Positions 37,101 through 44,522 of a DNA stretch of 64,000 bases are shown here, one piece after another. Below the pieces are notes generated by a model that was given only the letters and a program-made list of their open reading frames with translations, searched no databases and was not told the origin of the DNA. Made by a program: the position numbers and the translations under genes. The stretch is from JBBSBL01 sp046330255 (GTDB lineage Bacteria > Actinomycetota > Thermoleophilia > Solirubrobacterales > Solirubrobacteraceae), in NCBI GenBank assembly GCA_046330255.1, contig JAXLTC010000001.1, positions 62,001 to 126,000 of the forward strand, given 5' to 3'. Numbering within the stretch: position 1 is the first letter of the stretch; each line of letters starts with the position of its first letter.

Positions 37101-38010
37101 GGACCTCGACGGCGAGCCGGACGTGGCCGCCACGGCGGCGGGCGGCCTGCGGGTCACGGTCCCGAGCATCTCGCTCACCCGCAACCAGCTCGGGACGTTC
37201 ACGTTCGACGCGCCCGCGGCCGGCGACAGCTGGGCGCAGGGCCAGTTCGTCACGCCGCGCGGCTACAGCTACGTCGGACGCGCCGTGACCGCGAGCGGGC
37301 CCGGAGGAGTCCAGTTCACCGTGCTGCCGAACAACGGGTTCGCAGGCGTCTGGCGCGGGATCGGCCATCCGATCGGCGACCAGGCGGCCGATCCCTCGCC
37401 GGGCAGCGGCTGCTACTCGTGGCGCCCCTCGATCGCCTCGGACGGGAGCGACGTGTGGGTCGCGTTCATCCAGTGGGGCTGCGCGGACGTCGGCTACTGG
37501 GTGGCGCGCATCGACCCGGCCACCGGCGCGCTGGCCGCGCCGCGCAGCAAGGCGCCGGAGTCGAGCGCGCCGCGATCGGGCGCGGAGTCCTGGATCGACA
37601 CCTCCCTGCCGGTGGCGCTCGCCGCCCGGCCGGGCGCGAGCGGGGTGTGGATGGCATACGGGCAGCCGGTCGGGAGCGGCTCGCGGATCCTGCTCTGGAG
37701 GATCGGCGCGCCGGCGCCGATCGAGGTCGCCCGTCTGCCGGGCGGCGATCCGGCGCAGGTGACGCTGGACGCCGAGCCATCCGGTCGCCTGTGGATCGCG
37801 TGGGTCGCCTCGGGCCGGCTGTTCGCCCGGCGCACCGCGCCGGACGGGGGCGCCGTCGAGGGCCCGGTCTACCGCCCGGCGCTGCCCGCCGCCTCCCAGG
37901 CGCTCGACTGGGCGGTCCGCGCGCGGGCGGGCGGGCTCGACCTGGTGGCCGGCCATACGGCCCGCTCGGACGCGCCCGGCGCGACCTGGCACGGCGTCAT
38001 GCGGCCCTGA
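34153..38010 (+). CDS. giant secreted protein: HEVFH peptidase-like domain, VWD domain, C-terminal beta region
   Basis: 1285 residues. Signal peptide (MRGPRRFALAGAVLAAALGA), then an Arg-rich region to about residue 240. Next is a peptidase-MA-like domain with LAHEVFHCFQRELLG (HEVFH at 363-367) and EGLPEWVAY (Glu 388 and 392), the expected third zinc ligand or active-site context. A Cys-containing segment follows (CTIRKCECPKD; CGGGSCGSTNGDPHL). The von Willebrand factor D domain spans about 634-800 (GDPHLTTIDRLRYDFQAAGE, and the calcium-loop-like GLLGNFDGDRRNDL). The last 400 residues are beta-rich with propeller-like repeats. Probably an exported, calcium-stabilised hydrolase or adhesin. Confidence 0.75.
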   Translation: MRGPRRFALAGAVLAAALGAALDGPVAASGAAELTLGRRDAPGLRALRSSPAGARAAIGRRLPGSAKALLRRTRAEGARFSRRGLSLRASAVVLGGERAARRLLVAWVRRARRAHRLARVRVGADGVLALRRSRRGTDAAIAWRRGPAVGLVELRARSRRSRLAGALGTWARLADARLRVGLRTGPFERILLRARRGRPSKADALRAFAMAVAPLPGVRAPRLRHDSIRSATPALRWIDHYRPQLTAAQRAAVDFALARLFGGPAAAAGRARGHAAGAPGQTLTPSPEGRRIAEQMRDRIAAKWGRPLSAGVFVAVGDRPIGAATAATRLDSASNVCRIIVTPLGAKRATSPQHIELDFTLAHEVFHCFQRELLGRERYNALPDWQGEGLPEWVAYDVTGITYDSTLNVVLGYVLGPRTPLFSRSYDAAGFFGHADEIGINVWAAAQAISSGNGPEAYAAVGGGGRNFLDTWGASLHRRAALGPDWTMRKPIAVGGDPPPPVTPIVNNGAVGADAYTTAQYSVTALGDAPVLHVDIGGNGRIADGTLDTTDVDDAWFCTIRKCECPKDSEGEPPPTLPLKPVSYLALTGAPNANGSGGTITAFTLKQWCRQKRERPKPQRQGGSPAGCGGGSCGSTNGDPHLTTIDRLRYDFQAAGEFVLARATSGGGFEVQARQEPFPGSDYVSINTAVAMRVGPARVQVDRGDPLGVRVDGRRVRVIESRPLRLRGGGRVSVLGDPLAGADQVEVAWADGSLVRVWGVGSWGVALLVEPAPGRAGRLAGLLGNFDGDRRNDLVARNGRRLDAGVADDYSRASYAALYRVLGDSWRLRSGESLFAYGRGRSTRSYDVRGFPRRFYTVRSLSARARRAAEAICRRAGITDPDILEGCILDTAVTGEEGFAEAASVQQTAERPPGPVEVPDTPVAWSPIAALAARSGPVGLGVTPDGALHLAATVRSGVGDRRDLVHVPVATGGAVGPATTIAQDLDGEPDVAATAAGGLRVTVPSISLTRNQLGTFTFDAPAAGDSWAQGQFVTPRGYSYVGRAVTASGPGGVQFTVLPNNGFAGVWRGIGHPIGDQAADPSPGSGCYSWRPSIASDGSDVWVAFIQWGCADVGYWVARIDPATGALAAPRSKAPESSAPRSGAESWIDTSLPVALAARPGASGVWMAYGQPVGSGSRILLWRIGAPAPIEVARLPGGDPAQVTLDAEPSGRLWIAWVASGRLFARRTAPDGGAVEGPVYRPALPAASQALDWAVRARAGGLDLVAGHTARSDAPGATWHGVMRP

Positions 38011-38041
38011 GCGCGGGCGGGACGCGGCGGTTCGCCGCGCG

Positions 38042-39379
38042 TCAGCCCACCCTCGCGCCCGACACCGCATACAGCGCCCACGTGCCTGGCACGCCGCGCA
38101 ACTCGCGCTCGCCGCGCGGCTCGAACGCGATGCCGGACCCCACGACCAGGTCGCGCACGGTGCCCGAGGCCAGCACCTCGCCGGGCGCCGCCGCCTCGGT
38201 GACGCGCGCGCCGATATGCACCGCGACGCCGCCGACGTCGTCGCCCAGCATCTCGCACTCGCCGGTGTGCAGCCCGACGCGGAGCCGCAGCCCGAGGTCG
38301 CGCACCGCCTCGTGCGCCGCCAGGCCGCAGCGGATCGCGCGCGCGGGCCCGTCGAAGACCGCCAGCACGCCATCGCCCGTGGACTTGACGGCGCGCCCGC
38401 GATGGCGCTCGATCTCGTTGCGCAGGCGCTCGTCGTGCTCGGCGAGCAGGTCCCGCCAGCGGCGGTCGCCGAGCGCCGCGGCGCGGCCGGTCGAGTCGAC
38501 GATGTCGGTGAACAGCACGGTCGCGAGCACGCGCTCCGCCTCGCGCGCCGAGCGCGACCCGGTGACGAGCTCCTCGATCTCCTCCACGACCGGCTCGAAG
38601 TCGCCCGCCACGCCGATGTGGTCGTCGCCCTCGAGCTCGAGCAGCCGCGCGCCGGGGATCGCCTCGGCCAGGTGACGGGCGTTGGCGATCGGCGCCACCC
38701 GGTCGCCGCGGCGGTGGATCACGAGCGTCGGCACGCTGATCGCGCCGAGCACGTGGGTCACGTCGACGCGCGCGTTCAGCCTCAGGATCGCGAGCGTCCT
38801 GCCCGGGCTCGCGGCGAGGCGCTCGAGCCGCGACCACCACTCCACGAAGCGCGTGTCGCCCGCCAGCGACGGCGCGAAGATCCGCAGGTTGCGCCCCGTG
38901 CCCCAGTCCTCGATCACGCGCCGGCTGCGCGCCTGCGGGGAGGCGCCGAGCGGATCGCCGGGGTGGAGCGGGAAGGTCCGCGGCAGCGCTCCCCAGAGCA
39001 CCAGCGCCCGCGTGCGGTCCGGCCGGCTGGCGGCGAACAGCGCCGACATCGCGGCGGCCTCGGAGACGCCGAGGATCACGGCCCGCTCCGAGCCGGCGGC
39101 GTCGAGCACGATCCGCAGGTCGTCCATCCGCTCCTCGAGCGTCGGCGCGCCCACCACCGGGTCCGACGCGCCGCTGCCGCGCCGATCGAAGAGGATCAGC
39201 CGGCTGAAACCCGCGAGCCGCTCGAAGAACCGCGACCAGCGCGGCTCGTCGAAGACCAGGTCGACGGAGAAGATCCAGTTGGGGACCCAGAGCAGGTCCA
39301 CCGGCCCGTCGCCCAGCGTGCGCCAGGCGATGTGGAGGTCGCCCTCGCGTGCGTAGCGGGTCGGGGTCGGCTCGGGCAT
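38042..39379 (-). CDS. alpha/beta hydrolase fused to class III adenylate/guanylate cyclase
   Basis: 445 residues. Residues 1-270 form an alpha/beta-hydrolase fold (GDGPVDLLWVPNWIFSVDL, LFDRRGSGASD, nucleophile region LGVSEAAAMSALFA, GDDHIGVAGD). Residues 285-440 are a class III cyclase: metal motifs VLFTDIVDST and KSTGDGVLAVFD, then VGLHTGE and DVGGVAVHIGARV. Both metal aspartates are present. The transition-state Asn position appears to be His in this sequence, as in related hydrolase-cyclase fusions I know of. The hydrolase part probably senses a small molecule. Converges on the VWD gene, 31 bases away. Confidence 0.88.
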   Translation of the reverse strand: MPEPTPTRYAREGDLHIAWRTLGDGPVDLLWVPNWIFSVDLVFDEPRWSRFFERLAGFSRLILFDRRGSGASDPVVGAPTLEERMDDLRIVLDAAGSERAVILGVSEAAAMSALFAASRPDRTRALVLWGALPRTFPLHPGDPLGASPQARSRRVIEDWGTGRNLRIFAPSLAGDTRFVEWWSRLERLAASPGRTLAILRLNARVDVTHVLGAISVPTLVIHRRGDRVAPIANARHLAEAIPGARLLELEGDDHIGVAGDFEPVVEEIEELVTGSRSAREAERVLATVLFTDIVDSTGRAAALGDRRWRDLLAEHDERLRNEIERHRGRAVKSTGDGVLAVFDGPARAIRCGLAAHEAVRDLGLRLRVGLHTGECEMLGDDVGGVAVHIGARVTEAAAPGEVLASGTVRDLVVGSGIAFEPRGERELRGVPGTWALYAVSGARVG

Positions 39380-39628
39380 GGCCGGCAGCGCGCAGCGTAT
39401 TGGCTGCCGGTGTGACCGACATCACATTGCAACCGTCGAACGCGCGTTCGGCCCCTGCTAGGGTCGGCTGACCGCAGACCGGGCGAGACCCGGCCTCGGG
39501 GCCGTCGCCGGCGACGCCGGCGCGAAGCCATCAGGCCCCGCGCGCCGCCTCTCCGGTGAACGCAACGCGGCGGTCCGCAGGCGCGAGGAGCGCGTCCGCG
39601 GCGCGCGCCGCCCGCAAGGAGACGCTCG

Positions 39629-40162
39629 ATGTCCATGCCGAGAGCTTCCGCAGCCGCGCTCGTCGCGGCGCTCCTCCTCGTCGCGGCCGCGACGCTCGCC
39701 GTGACCGCGGGCGCCGAGCCCGCTCCCGCCTCCGGCCCGGCGACTCCGGCCTCGCGCGCGCTGCTCGCCGGCAGCGGCGCGGCGGGCGCGGCCGAAACCC
39801 TGCGCCGGGGCGCCCGCGCGGTCGCGCGGCAGCGCGCCGCCGAGCGTGCGCGGGCCCGCCGCCGCGCCGAGGCCGCCCGCCGGCGCGCTGCGGCGCGGAT
39901 GGCCGCCAGGGTCGCCTCGGTCCCGGGCGGTCCGGACCGTGCGACGCTCGAGCGGATCGCCGCGTGCGAGTCGGGCGGCGACCCAACCTCCGTCGGCGGC
40001 GGCGGCGCCTTTCGCGGCAAGTACCAGTTCGACACCGGGACGTGGGCCTCGGTCGGCGGCAGCGGCGACCCGGCCGCCGCTCCGGAGTCCGAGCAGGACT
40101 ACCGAGCGGCCCTGCTCTACGCGCGCAGCGGAGCCTCGCCCTGGCCCGTCTGCGGCCGCTGA
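39629..40162 (+). CDS. Rpf-domain resuscitation-promoting factor-like secreted lytic transglycosylase
   Basis: 177 residues, ATG 39629 with AAGGAGA upstream. Signal peptide (ALVAALLLVAAATLAVTAGA), an Ala/Arg-rich linker, and a C-terminal Rpf domain (residues 105-177). LERIAACESGGDPTSV carries the catalytic Glu next to Cys, and YQFDTGTWASVGG and WPVCG hold the second Cys of the disulfide. Cleaves peptidoglycan during growth or resuscitation. The 249-base region upstream (39380-39628) has GC-rich hairpins and a TAGGGT near 39459, but I could not fit it to the c-di-AMP (ydaO) riboswitch that controls rpf genes in some actinobacteria. Confidence 0.88.
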   Translation: MSMPRASAAALVAALLLVAAATLAVTAGAEPAPASGPATPASRALLAGSGAAGAAETLRRGARAVARQRAAERARARRRAEAARRRAAARMAARVASVPGGPDRATLERIAACESGGDPTSVGGGGAFRGKYQFDTGTWASVGGSGDPAAAPESEQDYRAALLYARSGASPWPVCGR

Positions 40163-40170
40163 GCGGGGCG

Positions 40171-41193
40171 TCACTCCGCGGCGGTGGCGGGCTCGGTCTC
40201 GACGCTGTCGACCGGGGCGGCCCGGTGGCCGCCCGTCTCCGCCAGGAACGAGAACAGGCTCTCGTTGAAGACGGCCGGGCGCTCGAGCATCGGGACGTGG
40301 CCGGTGTCCTCGAGCAGCACCACGCGCGAGTCCGGGATCAGGCGGTTGAACTCGTCGGCGTCGCTCGCGGGCACCAGCATGTCGTCGGCGCCCTGGACGA
40401 CCAGCGTCGGGCAGGCGATCTCCGGGAGCCGGTCGCGGAAGTCGTAGTCCATGATCGCGTCGAGCGAGGCGAGGAACGCCGGCTCGGTGCCGCGGCCCAC
40501 CATCTGCTCGGCCAGCAGATCGCGCTTCAGGCGGGTCGGGTGGCGCGCGATCGTCGCCACCGCGGCGTGCAACGCGCCGGGACGCGCCGGGAGGAAGACG
40601 CGCCCGTCGCCGGGCGACGTCCTGCGCGCCCGTGCCGTGGTCCCCAGCGTCAGCATCTTCGCCATCGCGCGGGCCGGGCGGCGCATCAGCTCGGAGGTCG
40701 AGATCCCGGCGGCGTCGACGAGCACCAGGCGCTCGACGCGGGCCGGGTGGCGGATCGCGGTCTCGGCCGAGGTGAAGCCGCCCATCGAGTTCCCGACGAG
40801 CGCGACCGGGCCGAGGTCGAGGTGGTCGCAGAGCGCCTCGACGACGTCCGCGAAGCCGGGGATCGAGATCTCGCCGGCCGGCGGGTCGGACCACCCGAAG
40901 CCGGGCAGGTCGAGCCCAATCGCGCGCCGGTGACGCGCCGCCGCGGGGAGGTTCTCGAGCCAGTTCTGCCACGAGCCCCCGAGCCCGTGGATGAAGACCA
41001 CGGGCGACTCCTCGCCGGCCTCGCCTAGGTCGACGTAGTGCAGCCTGGAGCCGAGGATCTCGGCGTCGTGCTGGTGGGCGCGCCAGTCGACCGCGCGCCA
41101 GTCAGGGTCCGCGCTCGCGCCGTAGTCGGCGCTCGCCTTCGCCGCGTCGCGGCGCCGCGCGGGCCGCGCCTTGGAGATCAGGATCTTGGCCAT
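40171..41193 (-). CDS. alpha/beta hydrolase
   Basis: 340 residues, ATG 41191-41193 (MAKILISKARPARRRDAAKA). Oxyanion strand VVFIHGLGGSWQNWLENL, nucleophile elbow VGNSMGGF, acid region VVQGADDMLVP and catalytic His GHVPMLERP are all in place, so it should be an active serine hydrolase of the lipase/haloperoxidase/BPHL type. Substrate unknown. Converges on the Rpf gene (8 bases between stops), and is divergent from the small membrane protein at 41302. Confidence 0.9.
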   Translation of the reverse strand: MAKILISKARPARRRDAAKASADYGASADPDWRAVDWRAHQHDAEILGSRLHYVDLGEAGEESPVVFIHGLGGSWQNWLENLPAAARHRRAIGLDLPGFGWSDPPAGEISIPGFADVVEALCDHLDLGPVALVGNSMGGFTSAETAIRHPARVERLVLVDAAGISTSELMRRPARAMAKMLTLGTTARARRTSPGDGRVFLPARPGALHAAVATIARHPTRLKRDLLAEQMVGRGTEPAFLASLDAIMDYDFRDRLPEIACPTLVVQGADDMLVPASDADEFNRLIPDSRVVLLEDTGHVPMLERPAVFNESLFSFLAETGGHRAAPVDSVETEPATAAE

Positions 41194-41301
41194 CGCGGCC
41201 ACGGACGATAGCTGGCGGCCCCGCGCCCCGCCGCCCGCGACCGGCGAGCCTTCGCCCGCGGCCGGGCGGTGCCCGGCCGGAGCAACTAGCTTGGCGGGGC
41301 G

Positions 41302-41697
41302 ATGCGCGACTCCGCACCCCTGAGCGGCGCGGCCCTGGCGCTGCGCACCGCGCATGCCGCCGTGGCGGTCACCTTCCTGGGCGCCATCGCCTACGTCTGG
41401 TGGTGCGGGCTGACGCGCCGCCGGGGACGGGTGCTCCGGGGCTGCGTGGCGGCGCTGGCGTGCGAGGGAGCGGCGGTCGCCGCCAGCGGCGGCGACTGCC
41501 CGCTCGGCGGACTCCAGGAGCGCGTCGGCGACCCGGTGCCCCTGTTCGAGTTGGTGCTCTCGCCGCGAGCGGCGAAGGCGGCCGTCCCGGCGCTAGGCGC
41601 GGTCGCCGCCGCGGGCGTCGCGCTCGTCGCGCTCCGCCCGCCGGCCGGGGCCGGGCAACGCACGGCCTACCGGCGCGCCGGGCGCCGGACCTCGTAG
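41302..41697 (+). CDS. small membrane protein of unknown function
   Basis: 131 residues with two to three hydrophobic segments: AHAAVAVTFLGAIAYVWWCG near 18-37, VAALACEGAAVAASGG near 49-64 and AAVPALGAVAAAGVALVALRP near 90-112. The segment GDCPLGGLQERVGDPVPLFELVLSP between them is a conserved-looking loop. Its 3' end overlaps the decayed membrane-protein gene on the opposite strand by 31 bases. Confidence 0.65.
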   Translation: MRDSAPLSGAALALRTAHAAVAVTFLGAIAYVWWCGLTRRRGRVLRGCVAALACEGAAVAASGGDCPLGGLQERVGDPVPLFELVLSPRAAKAAVPALGAVAAAGVALVALRPPAGAGQRTAYRRAGRRTS

Positions 41698-42732
41698 AGC
41701 GCGGCGCAGCCGCGCGAGGCGACACGACGCGCTATGAGCCGGAAGCGCGCGAGGGCGGCGGGACTGGTGCCGCACCCGGCGACGATGTAGCCGCGCGCGT
41801 GACACGCCCAGCGCCGCGAAGGCCGCGAGCGGCAGCAGCGCCGCCGCCAGCGCCCACGGGCGCGGGAACTCGCGCCCGATGAGCGCATCCGCCTCGCGCC
41901 ACGCCGGATCCAGGCGCCCGAGCAGGTAGTAGTAGACGAGCGGCAGGGCGACCGCGGCGCAGAGCGCCGCGAGCGCTCCCAGCCTCCGCCGCTCGCGCCG
42001 CCACGCGGCGACGCCGAGCACGATCAGGATCAGCGTCGCTCCCTGCCAGGGCCGCAGCCAGGCCACGACCACCCCGGCCGCCCCCACTCCGGCGAGCCGC
42101 GCGAGCGGCGGGCGCCCGCGGGCAGCCGCGAGTAGCCGCTCCAACCCGATCACGAATGCCGCGCTCAGGCCGAAGGCCACCGCAGCGTGGTGCTGCCCCC
42201 ATGTGGCACCCGCCGGGAACAGGTTGTTGACCGGAAGCGCGAGCTCGAACTCGCGGGAGGGCGCGCCCAGCCCCCACTCGAGCAGCGCCGCCACCGGGGT
42301 CACGTAGAAGAGCGCGAGCAGCAGCGCCGCGGCACGCTGCGCACCGCCCGCCAGACGCCGCCGGACGTAGGGCGCGAACCCCGCGACGAGCACGACGACC
42401 GCCACCGGCTTCCAGATCAGGTAGGCGAGCTGAACGCTCGCCCCCAGCCGCACGAGGACGCCGGACGGCGTGTACATCGGGCGCAGGAAGTCGTGATGCT
42501 GGGGCGCGATGCCCCAGAGGGAGGACGAGAGCCAGTTCCGGCCCGCGTCCACGATCCACGCCATGCACTGGAGCTCGTCCACCGGCGTCCCGCTCGCGGC
42601 CCCCGTCGGGGAGCGATCGGGCAGGTAGTGGGCGTAGACCCAGACGAGCGGGATCAGAGCCCAGATCGCGACGGCGCCGCCGACGAGCCACGGGAGCAGG
42701 CACAGCGAAGGGATCGGCTGTCGCGGATCCAA
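41667..42732 (-). pseudogene. multi-pass membrane protein gene with an apparent internal deletion and frameshift
   Basis: Residues 1-310 read well from about 42732 (a TTG start is possible). Several transmembrane helices and the segment LPVNNLFPAGATWGQHHAAV are visible, typical of large integral membrane proteins with an external loop. After ALGV (about 41803) the frame becomes Arg-rich noise, while a different frame carries a convincing C-terminus, RGYIVAGCGTSPAALARFRL then GCAALYEVRRPARR, ending at 41667. The join lacks the further helices expected between these parts, so a deletion that also shifted the frame is the simplest reading. Probably inactive. Confidence 0.6.
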
Positions 42733-42779
42733 CCCATCCCGGCTAACACGGCTCCTGCGGGTGTAGCCTGGGATGGGTT
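42731..42779 (+). repeat. intergenic palindromic element, copy 3 (longest arms)
   Basis: AACCCATCCCGGCTA (42731-42745) pairs with TAGCCTGGGATGGGTT (42764-42779) over 15 bases with a single bulged T. The inner ACAC/GTGT pair can also form, and the loop contains GGCTCCTGCGG. Compared with copies 1 and 2 the GTCCC/GGGAC pair is replaced by ATCCC/GGGAT, a compensating change. It abuts the start of the broken membrane-protein gene. Confidence 0.75.
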
Positions 42780-42918
42780 GGCCGGGGACACCGCGCGGAC
42801 GCCCGACCGGCGCCCGCGCGCGTCATCCGAATCGGGCGATGCGCGGCGCGCGCCGCGCCTCTAGCCTCACCGCTCCGGCGGGTCCGGTCCCGCGCGCCAC
42901 CGACCAGGAACGACGTCC

Positions 42919-43092
42919 ATGATCCTTGCCGCCTCGACCACCACGTTCGTGATCCTCGGGATCATCTACGTGATCCTGCTCCTGACCCTCGGGATCATGT
43001 CGATCCGAAAGGGCCACTGGATCATGTTCATCATCGGGATCTTCATCCCGATCTTCTGGATCATCGGCGCGCTGCTGCCGCCGAAGGAGTGA
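42919..43092 (+). CDS. 57-residue protein with two membrane helices
   Basis: MILAASTTTFVILGIIYVIL starts the protein, then LLTLGIMSIRKGHWIMFIIG and IFIPIFWIIGALLPPKE. Two Ile/Phe-rich transmembrane helices are joined by a short SIRKGHW loop. GC-rich third positions and a plausible AGGAA ribosome site 10-14 bases upstream support it. Small two-helix proteins like this occur in many actinobacteria as phage-shock-type or PLDc_N-like membrane proteins; no function is assigned. tRNA-Val follows on the opposite strand. Confidence 0.7.
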   Translation: MILAASTTTFVILGIIYVILLLTLGIMSIRKGHWIMFIIGIFIPIFWIIGALLPPKE

Positions 43093-43120
43093 GCCGCCCC
43101 GGGCCCGGCGGCTCGGCAGT

Positions 43121-43192
43121 GGGCGATACTGGGCTCGAACCAGTGACCTCCGCCTTGTCGAGGCGGCGCTCTCCCAGCTGAGCTAATCGCCC
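43121..43192 (-). tRNA. tRNA-Val (GAC anticodon), with C at position 33
   Basis: 72 bases. Acceptor stem GGGCGAT / ATCGCCC, D stem GCTC/GAGC, anticodon stem CCGCC/GGCGG, T stem ACTGG/CCAGT with loop TTCGAGC. The anticodon loop is TCGACAA, so the anticodon is GAC (Val) and the base 5' of it (position 33) is C, whereas U33 is almost universal. All stems pair fully. No CCA is encoded. Confidence 0.9.
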
Positions 43193-43311
43193 TGGGGGCG
43201 CCGAAGGCTAGCAGCGGCGGTCCGACCGGCGCCGGGCTCGCCGGCGACCGCAACCGCGGCTGCGGGAGGTGCGCTCCGCGGGCGCGACGGGTCGGCTACC
43301 GTCGCCGGCCG

Positions 43312-44202
43312 ATGCCGGTCCTCGAGCGAACCCTGAGCCTGCCCGACGGCCGCGCCGTCGCGGTCGCGGAGTACGGGGACCCGGACGGGCTGCCGCTCCT
43401 CAACTGCCACGGCGGCCTGCTCTGCCGCCACGACGTGGCCTCCGCAGACGCCTCGGCGCGAGCGCTCGGGGTGAGGATCGTCTCGCCCGACCGGCCGGGC
43501 GTGGGCGGCTCGGACCGCCTCCCCAGCCGGACGCTGCTCGACTGGCCCGCGGACGTGGTGGCGCTCGCGGACGCGCTCGGGATCGGCAGCTTCGCGGTGC
43601 TCGGCTGGTCGATGGGAGGCCAGTACGCGCTCGCGCTCGCCCGCGCGCTGCCCGAGCGCGTGCGCGCGCTCACGGTGGTGGCGGGCGTCCTGCCGCTCGA
43701 CGATCCCGGCGTGCGGGCCGGTCTCAGCGCCCTGGACCGGCGCCTGACCCTGCTCTCGTGCCGCACGCCCCCGCTCGCTCGCGCCGCTTTCGCCACGATG
43801 CGGGAGGTGGCACGGCGCGCGCCCGAGCGCTTCGCGCGAGCGAGCGCGCGCGAGGCCGGGCGCGCCGACGCGGCCGAGATCCTCCGCGACCCGCTCGCCT
43901 ACTCCGCGGCCGTGGCCGAGGGCCTGCGCGACCCGCGCGGGGCCGTCGAGGAGTACCGCGTGTTCGCCGCGCCGTGGGGCTTCGCGCCGGAGGACGTCCA
44001 GGTGCCGGCGCATATCTGGTGGGGGACCGAGGACCGGTTCGTGCCGCGCGCCGACGTCGAGGCCCTGGAGAGGCGGATCCCGGGCTCGCGGCTCACGATC
44101 GTCGAGGGCGCCGGCCACTTCGTGGCGCGCGCGCGCTGGCCCGCGGTCCTGGGCGACTTGGCGGCCCGGACGGGCCGCGACGCCACGTCGAGGCAGGCCT
44201 AG
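43312..44202 (+). CDS. alpha/beta hydrolase
   Basis: 296 residues, ATG 43312. Layout of the proline-iminopeptidase/haloperoxidase-type hydrolases: LLNCHGGLLCRHD, SPDRPGVGGSD, nucleophile elbow LGWSMGGQYALAL, IWWGTEDRFVP and catalytic His in VEGAGHFVA. Active residues are all present. It stands alone between tRNA-Val and tRNA-Cys; no substrate can be inferred. Confidence 0.88.
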   Translation: MPVLERTLSLPDGRAVAVAEYGDPDGLPLLNCHGGLLCRHDVASADASARALGVRIVSPDRPGVGGSDRLPSRTLLDWPADVVALADALGIGSFAVLGWSMGGQYALALARALPERVRALTVVAGVLPLDDPGVRAGLSALDRRLTLLSCRTPPLARAAFATMREVARRAPERFARASAREAGRADAAEILRDPLAYSAAVAEGLRDPRGAVEEYRVFAAPWGFAPEDVQVPAHIWWGTEDRFVPRADVEALERRIPGSRLTIVEGAGHFVARARWPAVLGDLAARTGRDATSRQA

Positions 44203-44398
44203 GGCCGGCAACCCCCGTCCGGCGCCCGGACTCACCCGGTCCGCCCGAAACGCGCGTGAAACGCCGACGCCGGGCGACGAGACGGACGCGCCGGACCCGC
44301 TCCCTTCCTGGCTGCCGTCGGCCGGCGCACGACGGGGCGGGAGGCCTCGAGATGGAGGGCTGAGCGGCCGGTCGGGGCCGCTAGGCTTCGGGCCGCGC

Positions 44399-44469
44399 GG
44401 CGACGTGGCGGAGTGGTTACGCAGCGGCCTGCAAAGCCGTTTACACCGGTTCGATTCCGGTCGTCGCCT
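44399..44469 (+). tRNA. tRNA-Cys (GCA anticodon)
   Basis: 71 bases. Acceptor stem GGCGACG / CGTCGCC with discriminator T, anticodon loop CTGCAAA giving GCA, T stem ACCGG/CCGGT with loop TTCGATT. The short D arm and U73 discriminator fit tRNA-Cys. The GGDEF-EAL gene begins about 54 bases downstream. Confidence 0.93.
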
Positions 44470-44522
44470 TGGACGCCGCGTGCGCGGCTCACGCGGGTCC
44501 CACGAGCTGACGATGGGTCCCC

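Noticed and set aside
34071..38675. Plus-strand open frame of 1534 codons overlapping the VWD gene
   Set aside because: Out of frame with the VWD gene, which has a signal peptide, zinc motif and VWD motifs; the other frame is low-complexity.
39380..39628. ydaO-type c-di-AMP riboswitch before the Rpf gene
   Set aside because: None of the conserved ydaO blocks could be placed in this leader.
44203..44398. Open frame running through the gap before tRNA-Cys
   Set aside because: No start codon with a ribosome site and it continues through the tRNA; treated as non-coding.
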